Notes under the pieces: model-generated
The model's database searches: none
Seen by the model: the letters and a program-made list of their open reading frames with translations, nothing else
Told to the model about the DNA's origin: nothing
Assembly (NCBI GenBank): GCA_019828565.1
Contig: JAHDYR010000053.1
Coordinates: 806,001 to 870,000 of the forward strand
DNA: 64,000 nt
Reading direction: 5' to 3'
From: Carpediemonas membranifera
Taxonomy: Eukaryota > Fornicata
Shown here: in pieces, positions 43,308 through 55,268 of the stretch
How the letters are laid out: the number at the start of each line of letters is the position of its first letter
Position numbering within the stretch: position 1 is the stretch's first letter
Translations under genes and position numbers: made by a program

Positions 43308-44153
43308 ATGCCAAGAGGACGTAACTTTTCAATGTTTGTTTCTCTTTTGGGGGATAATGTCGATGGGGCAATTTCTGCCGCCTGTGGCGCAGTTCGGGCC
43401 GAGTTGCAGAGATTGCAGAGACGAGGCACAACTCAGCGGGCCCACATCGCCATCACCGCCGTGCGCCAGAGTTTGCATCGGCCCGCTCGGGATGGGGTCC
43501 ATTACTTCGACCAAGTGGCCCCTGCCCGTCGCCTTCGCCGCCCGCGACAGGCTGACCGCCAGCCTGATGACGGACCAGCCGCAGCTGTGCAGCAACAGGG
43601 TTCCGGAAACACTACACAGGGGGACGGCGAGGAGGATGGTATGGCATTTGGCGACACCGACGATGACAATATCGGAGGGTACCATGCCTACAGCCCTGCC
43701 TCTGATGCCGGACCTGCCGTACCTCAAGACAACATCTCATTCGTTGGTTGGGATGACGGATTTGGGTTCGACGGTGGTTTTGATGGTTTTGATTCGCCCG
43801 AACTCCATGATATCTTGACCCCGATCCCCGTCCGCCTGCATCGTGCCGAGGATCAGCCTGTCCGGGAGGCGGGTCGTGCCGAGGATCAGCCTGTCCGGGA
43901 GGCGGGTCGTGCCGAGCGACAGCCTGTCCCGAACAGACGTGGGCCCAACCGTGAGAGAGTTGCCGCAGTTTTAGAAAGTGAGACAGAAACGATGGACCCC
44001 GACGCATTTGTCACATTCCTTGACCTCAATGCCGCTCTACAGCCGATTAATAACAGGATCGAAGGAATTGAGAACAGGATCGAAGGAATTGAGAACAGGC
44101 TCGAAAGAATTGAGAGCAGCATCGTCGAGATTCTCCGTCGCTTGCCCGAATAA
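43308..44153 (+). CDS. Acidic coiled-coil protein of unit 3 (281 aa), expanded repeats
   Basis: Same protein as in unit 2 but 25 residues longer. It has two copies of the 11-residue block RAEDQPVREAG (33-bp repeat) and two extra RIEGIEN heptads (21-bp repeat) before RLERIESS. The heptads lengthen the coiled coil by exact turns, so register is kept. One arginine to leucine change (FVTFLDLNAA) also distinguishes it. Confidence 0.55.
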   Translation: MPRGRNFSMFVSLLGDNVDGAISAACGAVRAELQRLQRRGTTQRAHIAITAVRQSLHRPARDGVHYFDQVAPARRLRRPRQADRQPDDGPAAAVQQQGSGNTTQGDGEEDGMAFGDTDDDNIGGYHAYSPASDAGPAVPQDNISFVGWDDGFGFDGGFDGFDSPELHDILTPIPVRLHRAEDQPVREAGRAEDQPVREAGRAERQPVPNRRGPNRERVAAVLESETETMDPDAFVTFLDLNAALQPINNRIEGIENRIEGIENRLERIESSIVEILRRLPE

Positions 44154-44900
44154 CAGAATGCTAGTGTAAATACCTTTGTAAAGATGCCTTGCGGTGATCG
44201 ACGCGTTGGGCGCAGAGGTGCGCCGAAGAAGGGCATAGGAATGTCGCCCAAGCCGCTGTTGGCCAAGGATTGGGAGAAGTCATGGCAGTGAACAAACTTG
44301 GCTGCAGCGGTGTGGCAGACCCTGCCATTACCCACAATAAGGGCCGCCGCGATCGATCCGACTGTCAGTCAGAACTGCAACGCGAGTATCACTTCGTGGG
44401 GGAACGTTTATCGGTGCTCGATAGCACGCAAGATGCCACCAGAGAAGCGCTTATCTCCGCATTCCTTGTCTCGCTCGCTGTACCGCCATGAAACACCGGG
44501 GAAATCCTCTCACAGCTCAAAGACGCCTTCTTAAGCCACTTCAACGAGCAAATGCCGATGATCCATGACGTAGAGAGTAGTATTGCACCCAAGCGCGCCT
44601 CTTCTCTCGAATCCCTCATCGCCACGCACTCCAAGATCCTCTCGAATCATTCGCGCAAACCCTCCTCGACCGTGCCCGCTCGATCCACACCAGTTCCCCC
44701 CGCTATTCATGAACGTCGAGCTCGCCGATGGAGAGGACCTCCCGGTCGCCATGCACACGCTAAACCAGGGCGCGGTGCGGGCGGTGCTCATGCAGACCGG
44801 GGCAGCCCCGCGACAACCGAGAGCCAGCTGGAAAGGAAGATGCTGACTAATTCAGAGTTACAGTCTCGTTTGCTTTCATTGCAAGAAGTTCTATTCTGCG

Positions 44901-45371
44901 GTGAACATTGCAACAAGAGACGGCATCATCGCCAACAACGACGTGCACCATCACCTCTACACCGGAAGGTTGTTCGAGATGATGCCAGGCGAGACTGGCC
45001 ACACCCGAGTCAACGCCCCAACTGTCTCCTGGGCGTTTGGTCTGGGGTCTTTCCTGGTCATACTTGCACCCCCGCGTGGAATCTACGTGCTCGATCGCAC
45101 CCAGTGGCAAGACATTCAGTTCGATCAGACGCCACCGGAGTATTTCATGTGTGCCCGAGACGGATACTTCACCCAATGCCCACGGTGGGAACAGTTCGAA
45201 GAAAGCGTGCCCCTTTGGCACAAGGATGATCTTCTTCGGGATGCAGTGTCACTCGGCTGCGTGCTAGTTACCCCCGTTGGTCATGTGGCTGCGGGGCGGG
45301 TCAGGCAGTTTATTGTAGGGCCCGACTGTGTTGACTCAGCCATGTTTTGTGCCACTGCCTCCGAGAGTTGA
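44901..45371 (+). CDS. Unknown 156-codon ORF of unit 3, open only in this copy
   Basis: Not recognised. Reads NIATRDGIIANNDVHHHLY ... WEQFEESVPLWHKDDLL ... VGPDC, with a hydrophobic strand FGLGSFLVILAPPRGIYVLD and several Cys/Trp. Composition is that of a folded protein. No clear ATG precedes it (the frame begins with GTG), so the true start is upstream in another frame or exon. In units 1 and 2 one extra C (CCC instead of CC near 45022) breaks it. No family assigned. Confidence 0.35.
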   Translation: MNIATRDGIIANNDVHHHLYTGRLFEMMPGETGHTRVNAPTVSWAFGLGSFLVILAPPRGIYVLDRTQWQDIQFDQTPPEYFMCARDGYFTQCPRWEQFEESVPLWHKDDLLRDAVSLGCVLVTPVGHVAAGRVRQFIVGPDCVDSAMFCATASES

Positions 45372-45426
45372 CCGTGTTGTTAGCAGTACAGTTTTCAGCG
45401 TCGTTGTCAGTGGGTCACAGCTGATC

Positions 45427-45744
45427 ATGTCTGGGTCGACCCCATCGACCTTTTCAAAGCCTGGGGTGGTTCCCGGACACAACGAGGAAGACGCATGTCT
45501 GACGCCAACTCCACTACAGTTCCAGCGCCGTGTGACGCGTTTCTTCTGTGACAACGTCAGATACGTCGCTGTGACTGGCCAGGAGTCGATCTGTGCCGCT
45601 GAGATCCCGATGAAGCGGCGGGCCAGCGTCACCACAGTTCTCCCATTTGCCGTGGCAGCCGTGGCGACCGAGCGTAGCACGCGCTTCCTCCCTGTTCAAT
45701 CTGACGACGGACGCCACTCCAGAACCGATTGGTATGCCAGCTGA
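45427..45744 (+). CDS. Unknown 105-aa ORF of unit 3
   Basis: Starts MSGSTPSTFSKPGVVPG and ends DWYAS. The middle, RRVTRFFCDNVRYVAVTGQESICAAEIPM, looks like beta-rich protein. A-run length just after the start differs among units (three, four or five A), which changes the frame of the N-terminal part in units 1 and 2. Possibly the C-terminal continuation of the preceding ORF. No family recognised. Confidence 0.3.
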   Translation: MSGSTPSTFSKPGVVPGHNEEDACLTPTPLQFQRRVTRFFCDNVRYVAVTGQESICAAEIPMKRRASVTTVLPFAVAAVATERSTRFLPVQSDDGRHSRTDWYAS

Positions 45745-45809
45745 AACGGCAGCTGCAACTATTGCAGTGGTCGACATCGAACCAGGAAATAACAGATAAA
45801 ACTTTAAAC

Positions 45810-47321
<1,512 letters not shown>

Positions 47322-47586
47322 TTATTGGCCTGTGTTATCACGGATATACTGGGAGACGCGAACCCTCTTCGACTCTATCGTTGTCGGTGTCGACTCACGC
47401 ATAATTTTCGAAGCTTTGGATCATTCCTCCTGGCCAGGACAGCTGGCCTTGGTCGTCGGGTCGAGAAGGACTATGTCTGTGGTATCTGGCTGCACGCGAG
47501 AGTACACTGCAATAAATATTTTCTGTGACCGTCCTCTTGACATGCTACAAAACCTATTGGTCCTCACAGGCGAAGAACATGCCAAG

Positions 47587-47653
47587 TGTTGCAGCAGGAA
47601 ACACAGAGAGTGATTTAATTGATCCGGGGTAAATCAGTCATCAATTGATTACA
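47587..47653 (-). repeat. Candidate LTR of element 4 (67 bp)
   Basis: On the element strand TGTAATC...CAACA. It is delimited by the end of array identity on the left and a pyrimidine tract on the right. It contains ATCAATTGAT, a 10-bp palindrome also found near the start of the element 3 LTR, so the two families may be related. Confidence 0.6.
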
Positions 47654-47933
47654 CTTCCCCCAAGATCCGGAAATAAAAATTCGGATCTTCCAAAATCTCC
47701 AGAACCCCGAAATAAAATTCCTTGGTCCAAATCTTCAGCAGAATCTATTCCCGCAGGTTATGTCTCATTGAAGGTCCCCATGCTGAGGACGCATCAAAAA
47801 CAAACCATCAACGTCGTATGCCGTGAATAACAACTAATCAACATCAAAACCAATGGAATCCAGCTTATTGTAGCTGAACACTGCTCCTTCCCCCATGGCT
47901 CCGAAGTTTCCAGCCTTTTCAGCGACTACCGCC

Positions 47934-48395
47934 TTAGTTCGCTTTGAACCGCAGCATCTTCCGCTGTGCAGGCAACTTCTTCGCCAAATGAGGTACTTTC
48001 TCCAAGTATCTGTCAAGTGCTTCGAGTTTGTCTAGCTCCAATGTGAATGGCTCCCACGTGGCTTCCTCAGGAAGGTACCCTTCCCAAATAACATGCAGTA
48101 GCAGCTTCCGTCCCTCGAACTTGTGCTCGTTGATCTCCTCCACCACGTATTCGTCGTCTCGCTCCGCAGCAACCTGCTTCAGCTGATCGAGCGTCAAGCT
48201 TGTCTCGAACACCCTGAGCCTGTCAGCGTGGATGCTGTGGGTCTTCCCGGACGTCAGGTTACGGACACGATAAACGTTCGGGGACTTGTCTGGGCCTATG
48301 CACCACATCGGCCCGAGCAGAGTAGATCTCCTACCGGAGTTCGACGCCACCAGGACTGCGTGTGCTCGAGAGGACGGAAAAACAACTTGGTGCTT
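47934..48395 (-). pseudogene. End of pol with chromodomain, element 4
   Basis: Reads AHAVLVASNSGRRSTLLGP, then the integrase C-terminal barrel-like YRVRNLTSGKTHSIHADRL, then a chromodomain: EYVVEEINEHKFEGRK, LLHVIWEGYLPEEATWEPF. It is cut at its upstream side where element 5 sequence begins, so only the last ~155 codons remain. Confidence 0.72.
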
Positions 48396-48421
48396 TAGTC
48401 AAAGAGAAGTCGACACAACAG

Positions 48422-48485
48422 TGTCGACCGGAATGGCGGATCGAATCGCCAATCAAATAAAATATTTGATTGGCACACTGCCACA
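48422..48485 (-). repeat. Candidate LTR of element 5 (about 64 bp)
   Basis: On the element strand TGTGGC...CGACA, placed by the pyrimidine tract at 48486 and by TG/CA ends. It contains a perfect 12-bp inverted repeat (48448-48459 and 48463-48474) with a 3-base loop. The second LTR is outside the window, so the edges are tentative. Confidence 0.45.
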
Positions 48486-48713
48486 CTACCTCCCCAGAGG
48501 CGGAGCCCGAGACCTTCAAGAGCGGTCAAAGCTCATTTCCGCCTGGCGACAGGCGCACAGCGGGTCCTGCAGCAGGACACGGGCGGACATCTTGGCCGGG
48601 CACACCTTCCCTCAAGGCTCTGACGGGTGGGAGAGTAGAGACAACTTGTACTAGCACGGATCGTTTATTTGTTTGGGCAGGACGCTGAACCAATGTCCTG
48701 CCTTGACAGTAGC

Positions 48714-49767
48714 TTAGAGTTGCCAGCCATTGCGGCGGCAGGCGGCCTCGACTGGCTGTCTCCATGAAGGGCTGACGTTGAGAAAGTCGTCGAGAGCGGC
48801 CATCTGGGCTGTCTCAGCGTTGAGCGTGACCTCCGAATCCTCTGCTGACTCGCACCCGGCCCAGTGGACTAGGAGGTATATGGTCTTCGATCTGGCTGGA
48901 CGACGGGCCGAGACGATGTGGTCTACGGCGTACTCCCCCTCTTGCTCGGCGACTAGGGTCTTGAGCTCGTCGAGGTCCGTGGAGCCAGTCCAGGCCTTGA
49001 TGCGGCGGTCGGAAACTTCCATGGTCTTATCGGTCGTGATGTGTTGGATGATCGACGACGACGTGTGGTCACCGCGGCGCAGATATCTGAACGGACCGCG
49101 CCAGTTTGCCTCGATCTTGGCGGACTTCGGGCGAAGGAGGAGTACGAGAGAGCCGGGCTCGTGCGTGGGGGGCACATTGGTGGGAATTGCAGCCTTCTTG
49201 GCGGCGTAGCGAGCGAGGGCTTCGCGGGCGGCCTTTAGGCGCGAAGGATCGGCCTTCCCTTCGGTGAATGGGAAGAGGATGTCCAGAGGAGAGGCCTTGG
49301 TGGACGAAACCTGCTTGGAATTGAGGATAAGCTCGACAGAGGGCAGATGTTCGTCCCAGGGTTGCATCGTAGCGGGCTTGATGATCTTTTCGATCTCGAA
49401 GTTGTACCTTTCCACAATGCCGTTGGACTGTGGGCTGTAAGGGGCGGAAAAGCGGTGATTCAACGAGAGTGCGCATGTAAGCTCATCTATTAGCTTCGCT
49501 GTGAACTGCGAGCCGTTGTCGGACTGGATCTCGCGAGGTACGCCGTAGGCACCGCAGTAAGCATAAAGTGCGCGAGCGGCCGCGAGGGCGTCAGTGGACG
49601 TGGCTGGGAACAGTCTGATGTACCTGGAGAAGGTGCCCACGATCGAGATGATGTAGGAGTTTCCCGACGGCGTGGTGGGTAGGGGCCCAAGAGTGTCGAC
49701 CTGAACTCTGTGGAAAGGAGCGTCCGAGGAGGATGGGTGATACGCGATGGGGCACTCTCTGGCAGGG
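48714..49767 (-). pseudogene. Integrase core and chromodomain of element 5 pol
   Basis: Reading on the minus strand: ECPIAYHPSSSDAPFHRVQ, VDTLGPLP (first Asp), QSDNGSQF (second Asp), PQSNGIVERYN (Glu), then the GPFRYL barrel and a chromodomain-like end (EYAVDHIVS ... YLLVHWAG). It is continuous with the zinc-site part at 62986 onward once the LINE and one copy of its 12-bp duplication are removed: CPHCQLHA joins PARECPIAYH. Confidence 0.85.
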
Positions 49768-49779
49768 GCATGCAGCTGG

Positions 49780-50254
49780 TCAGTTCACCAATGATTTCAG
49801 CAAAGTGGAAACACTTCGATCATGGATGGACAAGGACCAACAGGCCTGGCCTATATGGATAGGGCAGTGCCCCATGGAGCTCAGAAGGAGCGGCCTTGGC
49901 CTCCTGTCTGAACATTCAAGGGTTGCTATCAGGGCATACCGCTGGGCGCGAGTGGGAGCTCCACGCCCATACCAAGGAATCAAAGTGTCTTCATGGAACG
50001 TATGTTTACAAGGAAAAGGAAAACAACCGTCGAGGGCCAGTGCTAGCACCGGCGGCTACATGGTTTTGTCAAGACCACAAGGAAGGAAGGGCAGCACAAA
50101 AGGGAAACAGGGGCCGTCGATAGAGGCTAAAAGGAGACTACGAACAAAGCAACAACAACTACACAGAAAGGCCCCGCTACTCAGAAAAGGGCGACGCATT
50201 TTTAGGACCGCGCCTTTTTGGAAAGAATGGCCTATATAGTACGGAGCATGGACA
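49780..50254 (+). other. 5' region of the LINE
   Basis: The frame of ORF1 is open across most of this stretch (to a stop at 50237-50239) without a clear start or known domain. TATATAG at 50233 is close to the first ORF1 ATG. It probably holds the internal promoter. Confidence 0.4.
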
Positions 50255-53200
50255 ATGGGAGAAACTGGAAGGCCTGGACGGAGACCTCACCCGGATATGT
50301 ACATGTGGCCCGACTTTCGGACCCAAAAATTCCGACCCAGTTTATGGACTAGGAAAAGGGGAGAAATTTTGCACTCAACAATGCAGGTAGAAATACCGAC
50401 AAGGATCAGGGATTCCACGCAGAAGCAGTGGGAGGACATCAGGGAACTACTGGACAGCTTCCTCGCTGAAAGGAACGATTCAAGGACTCTACTTCTTCGT
50501 AGAACAGGCAAGTTTACAGGAAAGTCGCTCAATGCGAACTCCAAAGGACGCAAGGAAGTAATCATGAACGCCAGACGCATCCTCTTCGCAACCGGCGTCA
50601 CTGACAACAAGGACATCATCCTCAGGAACCCATGCGGCATCCACGGCCTCCGCGACCTTTTCTACATGCTCACAGAGGCGCTCAACCCCAGAGACGAGGA
50701 AGCAAAGGACATGGCACAGGCACTGGAGCCCAAGACGCTGAAAGCGGGCTTCACTGGCATGGCAAGATGGCCATCTGAGAAGGACATCGAGACGGCGATC
50801 CTCAAGCCGAAGGAAGATGGGCCCATCGAATGGGATGTAGACAGGGACAGCGTCAAGAAGGCCGAAGGGTCGTTCATACTGGTATCAGGGGCTCATGGAG
50901 ACGAGGCCGTAGAAGGCGTGCCTTACGACAAGGTATGGGATCCGGCAAACCAAGGCCCGGTCACCAGAGTGGCCTACGAGCAAGAGGACGGCAAGTACAG
51001 GGTCATCCTAGAGCTAAGCGACACGTCAGCATGGTCCATCAGCCGCTTCATGGAGGAGGCTAGGGACATCCTCAGGCTTCAGGCACCGGAGGCCCCGGCC
51101 ATATGGCAGGCAGCATGGAACAAGTCAGGGATCTACCTGAAGGGCAGAACCAATATCCTGGGCGAAGGGGAGGAGACCCCCTTAGCAACGAGCCGCCGTT
51201 CCGGAAGGTGAGGCTGGAAGTGCTCAAGGCCACCTCGGTCCGCAGCAATAGGGACGAACATGCCGATCTGGACAGGTCGTCCGCTAGCACGGTCATCGAC
51301 GGAGACGAGGAGCAACATGTCAAGGACAAGGAGGAACGACGCCAGCAGGCCACCATGCCCGGCAGAAGAAGCCTCGACGACAGCCTCCTGGAAGTGAACA
51401 AGGACATGGTCGGGGCCAACCAAGGCAAGATCGACCAGGACGAGGAGGTCGACTCAAACAAGGTCAGCAGCCAGCCGCCGAGGATGCCTAGAAAGGACAA
51501 GGAGAAACGACTGGTGATCGGAGCCATCGACTTCGAGTGCGCAGACCCTGGCGTCAAGAAGGCAGGGATCCCTGCCATCCCGGTTGAGGGCGGGATCGTA
51601 CTCTTTGACCTCAGCACTGGGGACATTCTTGGACACGGGCATGGCCTGTATTACCAGGACATACCGGCAGCAAGCATGGACCAAGCGAGGTACACGGCAT
51701 GGGCAGTGACGGGGCTGCCGCCGGCCACCTTCGTGGAGGTCGGGACGGGGCGGCCGCCGATCGAGTATGAGAAGCACATACATACTTTCAGGGACTGGGC
51801 CAACCGCCTGGCGGCTCAGCTGGCAAGGATCGAAAGGTCGGAGGGTTGGAAGATAATCATGTATGCAAAGGGGGTGGAGATGGAAAGCTTCCTCCTCACG
51901 AACCCCACAAATGGACTGGAGCAAGGAACCAGGGAATTCTTCCAAGCTAGGCTGGTGGACGAGAAGAAGCTACCAGAGATCCTGGAGAACAACGGCAAGG
52001 AGGAGGCTGGCCAAAACCTCAGGGACAACCTCGACAAGGCCAACTACCTGGAAGCAGTAACAACATGGTCAAATGGATGGCAGAACAGGAGCGAGCCCAA
52101 GGGAGTCTGTCCGTACCACAGACACACCGCGGGTTGCTACCACTGTGGGTTGGCGGATACAGTAGTCTTCACAGCCAGGATCAGGGCCCTATGCAAGGAG
52201 AGGATGAGCACCCCAGACGTCTACCACTACATGGGTAAGGCACTCGACAAGACCATGGAAGCAGTCGGGAAGGCGGAGCCGGGCATAGATATCATGGGAG
52301 GCCCGGAATTCGCGACAAGGAGGGACACCTTTGAGATCTTCGGCACGTACCCGATCGGGGACGCAAGGGACGTCAGCAGGGAAGTCGGCGACAGGATCCT
52401 CGTAGTCCCGGACAACGGACACCGCTTCGGCATCGGCTTCGGGTTCGGGGAGGTTCTGTTGGGCATGAAGGGCATCTTACTGCCCCCCTCACAATCATGG
52501 ACAACGAAGGTGTACTGGAGAGAAGCCCGCTATGGACCATCATGGAAAGAGCCACGGCTAACCAGCTCCGCATGGTACGCGTCAGGAAGGGCCTAGGGGC
52601 AGCAAGGGAGGAGGACATCATAACCATGGCCATGCTATACGAGTGGTGGCCCTCGAAGGAGGCTACGGCTCATCAAGGAGTCTGGGGCTGCGACGACCTA
52701 GCAGAGAGCCTCAGGGACTATGAGAAGGTCATAGTCAACGTCAAGGCCCCCAGGAACAGGGGTAGGATCACCCTAGGGGCGAGCTTCATCCCGAGAGACT
52801 GGGGCATGGTCAGGGTCAGCGAGGCTGGGACCATCCTAAGCCGCATGCGCAAGGAAGGGGCCAGACTAGTCTCGGCAGCTATCCCGGACGAGCCCAGAGC
52901 CAACACAGTCAATGTCCCAGGCATCACGTATGTCCCCACCATCGACGGAAAGTCCGAACAGCCATACCAAAGTAGGTTCTTCGACAACGGCCTGGAGGAA
53001 AAGGCGAGGCGGATTAGCACCAGGATGGTGGGCAGGCACTTCGGCCAGGACGCGGATCAAGGACATCACGACCAGCATGGAGACAGGGAAGAGGACAGAA
53101 GGGTAGGACACGGAGCCGGCGGTAGAGCTGGTGTCAGAGCTGACGACAGAACCGGCGACAGAGCTGGTAACATGAACAGGACCTCGGATCGTAACCACGG

Positions 53201-53756
53201 AGGAGACGACAGGGAGAGACAGGACAACACGGGAACGCAGATGAGAGGCTCGTTCAGCGGGAACACCTGGGCCGGTAGAGGCTCAGAGGGAGGCATGGAC
53301 AACAGCAAGGATCACTCTTCCTCCACGACGCTCAAGCGCAAGGAGGGCAGCACGAGTAGGATCATGGACTCGGACAGCGGAAAGAGAAGCAGGCACGAAG
53401 AGGACATGGACTGGGAGTCTGGAAGCAGACAGGCAACCGGCATGGACTCGGAGAAGCTGCGGCTCCGAAAGCAGTTGGCAGAGGCGCAACAAGAGATCTC
53501 AGCGCTCAAGTCTGCCCGACTCATGCAAGAGCAAGGCCACGGAAGGTTGGTGCTCTCCGGCGTCGCGACTAAGCCCAGCAAGGAGAAGCCCACGATCCCC
53601 CGGCACAAGCACAAGAAGGCTAAGAAGGCCAAGCAGATCTCACCCATGGACCTGATGACCCAGTTCATCACGGTAATGCAGAGTCTACAAGGACAGCAAG
53701 TGAGTCAGGCCGAGGACAGCTGCAGCGGCAGTGGGGAGTCCACGGAGGAGGAGTAA
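50255..53756 (+). pseudogene. LINE ORF1 with Maelstrom-like domain, two -1 frameshifts
   Basis: Three overlapping frames (50255-51211, 51103-52596, 52497-53756) make one protein of about 1165 codons if the shifts are bridged. Part 1 is charged and helical, unrecognised. Part 2 has a DnaQ/RNase H-fold domain of Maelstrom type: AIDFECADP (D143, E145 of that frame), PVEGGIVLFDL (E162), ARYTAWAVTGLP, WKIIMYAKGVEMESFL, then CPYHRHTAGCYHCGLAD (C336, H339, C348), i.e. the E-C-H-C set of animal Maelstrom. Part 3 has an unknown domain, an Arg/Asp/Gly-rich tract, a coiled coil (EKLRLRKQLAEAQQEISALK) and a basic KHKKAKKAK tail. The shifts lie at runs of five and six C. Confidence 0.7.
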
Positions 53757-54088
53757 GGACATGGTAAAGCAGTATTCTTTCAAGGAACAAGCAACATTTT
53801 CTTTATAATTCACAAGCCCTGGCTCCCACCCAGGGCCCGGCATTAGCTGAAATGCACTGCCGGTAGGCTGTAGCGGCAGCCAAAGGGGGGGTCACGTCAT
53901 ATCGTCCCCCTCCTAAGTACCCTGCCCGAAGAATGGAAGGTCACCAGGTGGTAACAAGGTTGGCCTGACAAGGGTCACCGAGACCGGCATCTAGGCCCCT
54001 TGTTAGGACAAGGATAGCAGGAGAGGAGCGGGAAGCTGGGGCTCCCAAATTCTGGGAATTCGCAGGATAAGGAAACAGGACAAAGGCA
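53757..54088 (+). other. Spacer between LINE ORF1 and ORF2
   Basis: 332 bp without an ORF of note. It has a GGGGGGG run near 53886 and several stop codons in all frames. ORF2 is therefore likely reached by reinitiation or from a separate start, not by frameshift from ORF1. Confidence 0.5.
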
Positions 54089-55268
54089 ATGGTAACCTAC
54101 AAGATACTTAGTCTGAACACAGAGGGACACATAGGAAGAGGAAAGGACTTCACGGCGTCTATGGCAACGGCGATTCAGCTAAGGTTGAAGGACATAGAGG
54201 CAGTACTCATACAAGAGACATGGAGAACGGCGAATACGAGGGTTCATTGCTTCATGGACCTTGACTACGCACTAGCAGGGAGGGAGACGGAAGAGGACCT
54301 GGTCTTAGCCAACGAAAAACGAAAGGCGGATGTCAAAAGTCAGCACCGCATCAACCGACAACTAGGCATAGCAGGCAATGACGAACCTGCGCCAAGATGG
54401 AAGGGAACAAGGGAAGGCATCGGCACGATAGTGAGCCCACACGCAACTGCAAAGTGGGACATCGGCATAACGGACAGCCTATCGGGAAGAGTGCAAGCCA
54501 GCATAATGAGAACCGGCAGGGACATACTAGTCATCAACGTGTATGGCCCTCCATCCGGCCACAGCAAGCAGGAGAAGGATGGATTCAGGGACACTATACA
54601 GAAGATCATGGACATGAAAGGGAGCATGGAGGCCATAATTATGGGAGACTGGAACATCGACCCAGGCCAGATGGAAAGATCCACCCGGTGGAAGGATATG
54701 ATGGAGAAGCACAGGCTCAAAGCCATCATACCCAAGTCTGGGACGCTCACATCAGGAACATCAACCCCGGACTTTGCAGTGACAACACCAGGAATCCAGG
54801 GGGCGGAGATTGAGGTGGTAGAGTCTCAGAAGGTCGGGGTATGGGGCTCAGCACACAATGGAATCACACTAGCATGGAAGGAACAACGGTACTATGGCAG
54901 AAGTGAGCGAGACGTGGCTCTGGCCATACCCGAGGTGCACACCTGGCCCATGAAAAGAAGGAGGGGCCAGTCACAGTCTCAAAGCTGAACAGGATCAAGA
55001 GCTCGGACCAATGGGAAGAGACTATAAGAGCATGCATGGGCGACCCAGTGAACAACAGGGGAGCAAAGGCAAGGGACAAAGTGTTCGGGAACGGAGTGTG
55101 GAGCGAACTCCAGCGAACCCCATGGACAGAAATAGGCAACAGGACCAGGAAGGAAAGGATGAAAGAGGAGCTGGAGAAATACTGGGGAGAGCGCAGGGCC
55201 AAATGGGTGGCCGACATCAGCAGAAGTGCAAAAAGGGGGTATAGGGCCTCAAGGGCCTCAGTGGAAGC
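54089..55268 (+). pseudogene. LINE ORF2, endonuclease part
   Basis: Apurinic-endonuclease (EEP) fold that nicks target DNA: N10 (SLNTEG), E43 (IQET), Y152 (VYGPP), D187/N189 (GDWNID), D228 (TPDFAV) and H256. The conserved SDH triad reads S254-A255-H256 (WGSAHNG), so the aspartate that orients the catalytic histidine is missing. The frame stops at 54988 after a one-base shift near 54950-54970; the next frame carries on through KLNRIKSSDQWEET to SVEA at the element 3 insertion (55268). Confidence 0.85.

Larger units (their letters stand above)
47587..48421 (-). mobile_element. Element 4: 3' fragment of another chromovirus
   Basis: Minus-strand Ty3/gypsy 3' end: candidate 67-bp LTR (47587-47653), a polypurine tract complement (cttccccc, from 47654), ~280 bp non-coding, then the end of a pol frame with a chromodomain. 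It cuts array unit 4 right after GCCAAG. The rest of the element is missing here or lies beyond element 5, which abuts it, so no target duplication can be checked. Confidence 0.7.
48422..49779 (-). mobile_element. Element 5, left part (3' half of a chromovirus split by the LINE)
   Basis: Contains a candidate LTR (48422-48485), a pyrimidine tract complement of a polypurine tract, 3' non-coding sequence and the integrase core plus chromodomain end of pol. The frame stops at 49767, where LINE-associated sequence starts. The other half is at 62974-64000 and continues off the window. The 12-bp GCATGCAGCTGG at 49768-49779 recurs at 62974-62985: it is the LINE target duplication. Confidence 0.82.
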
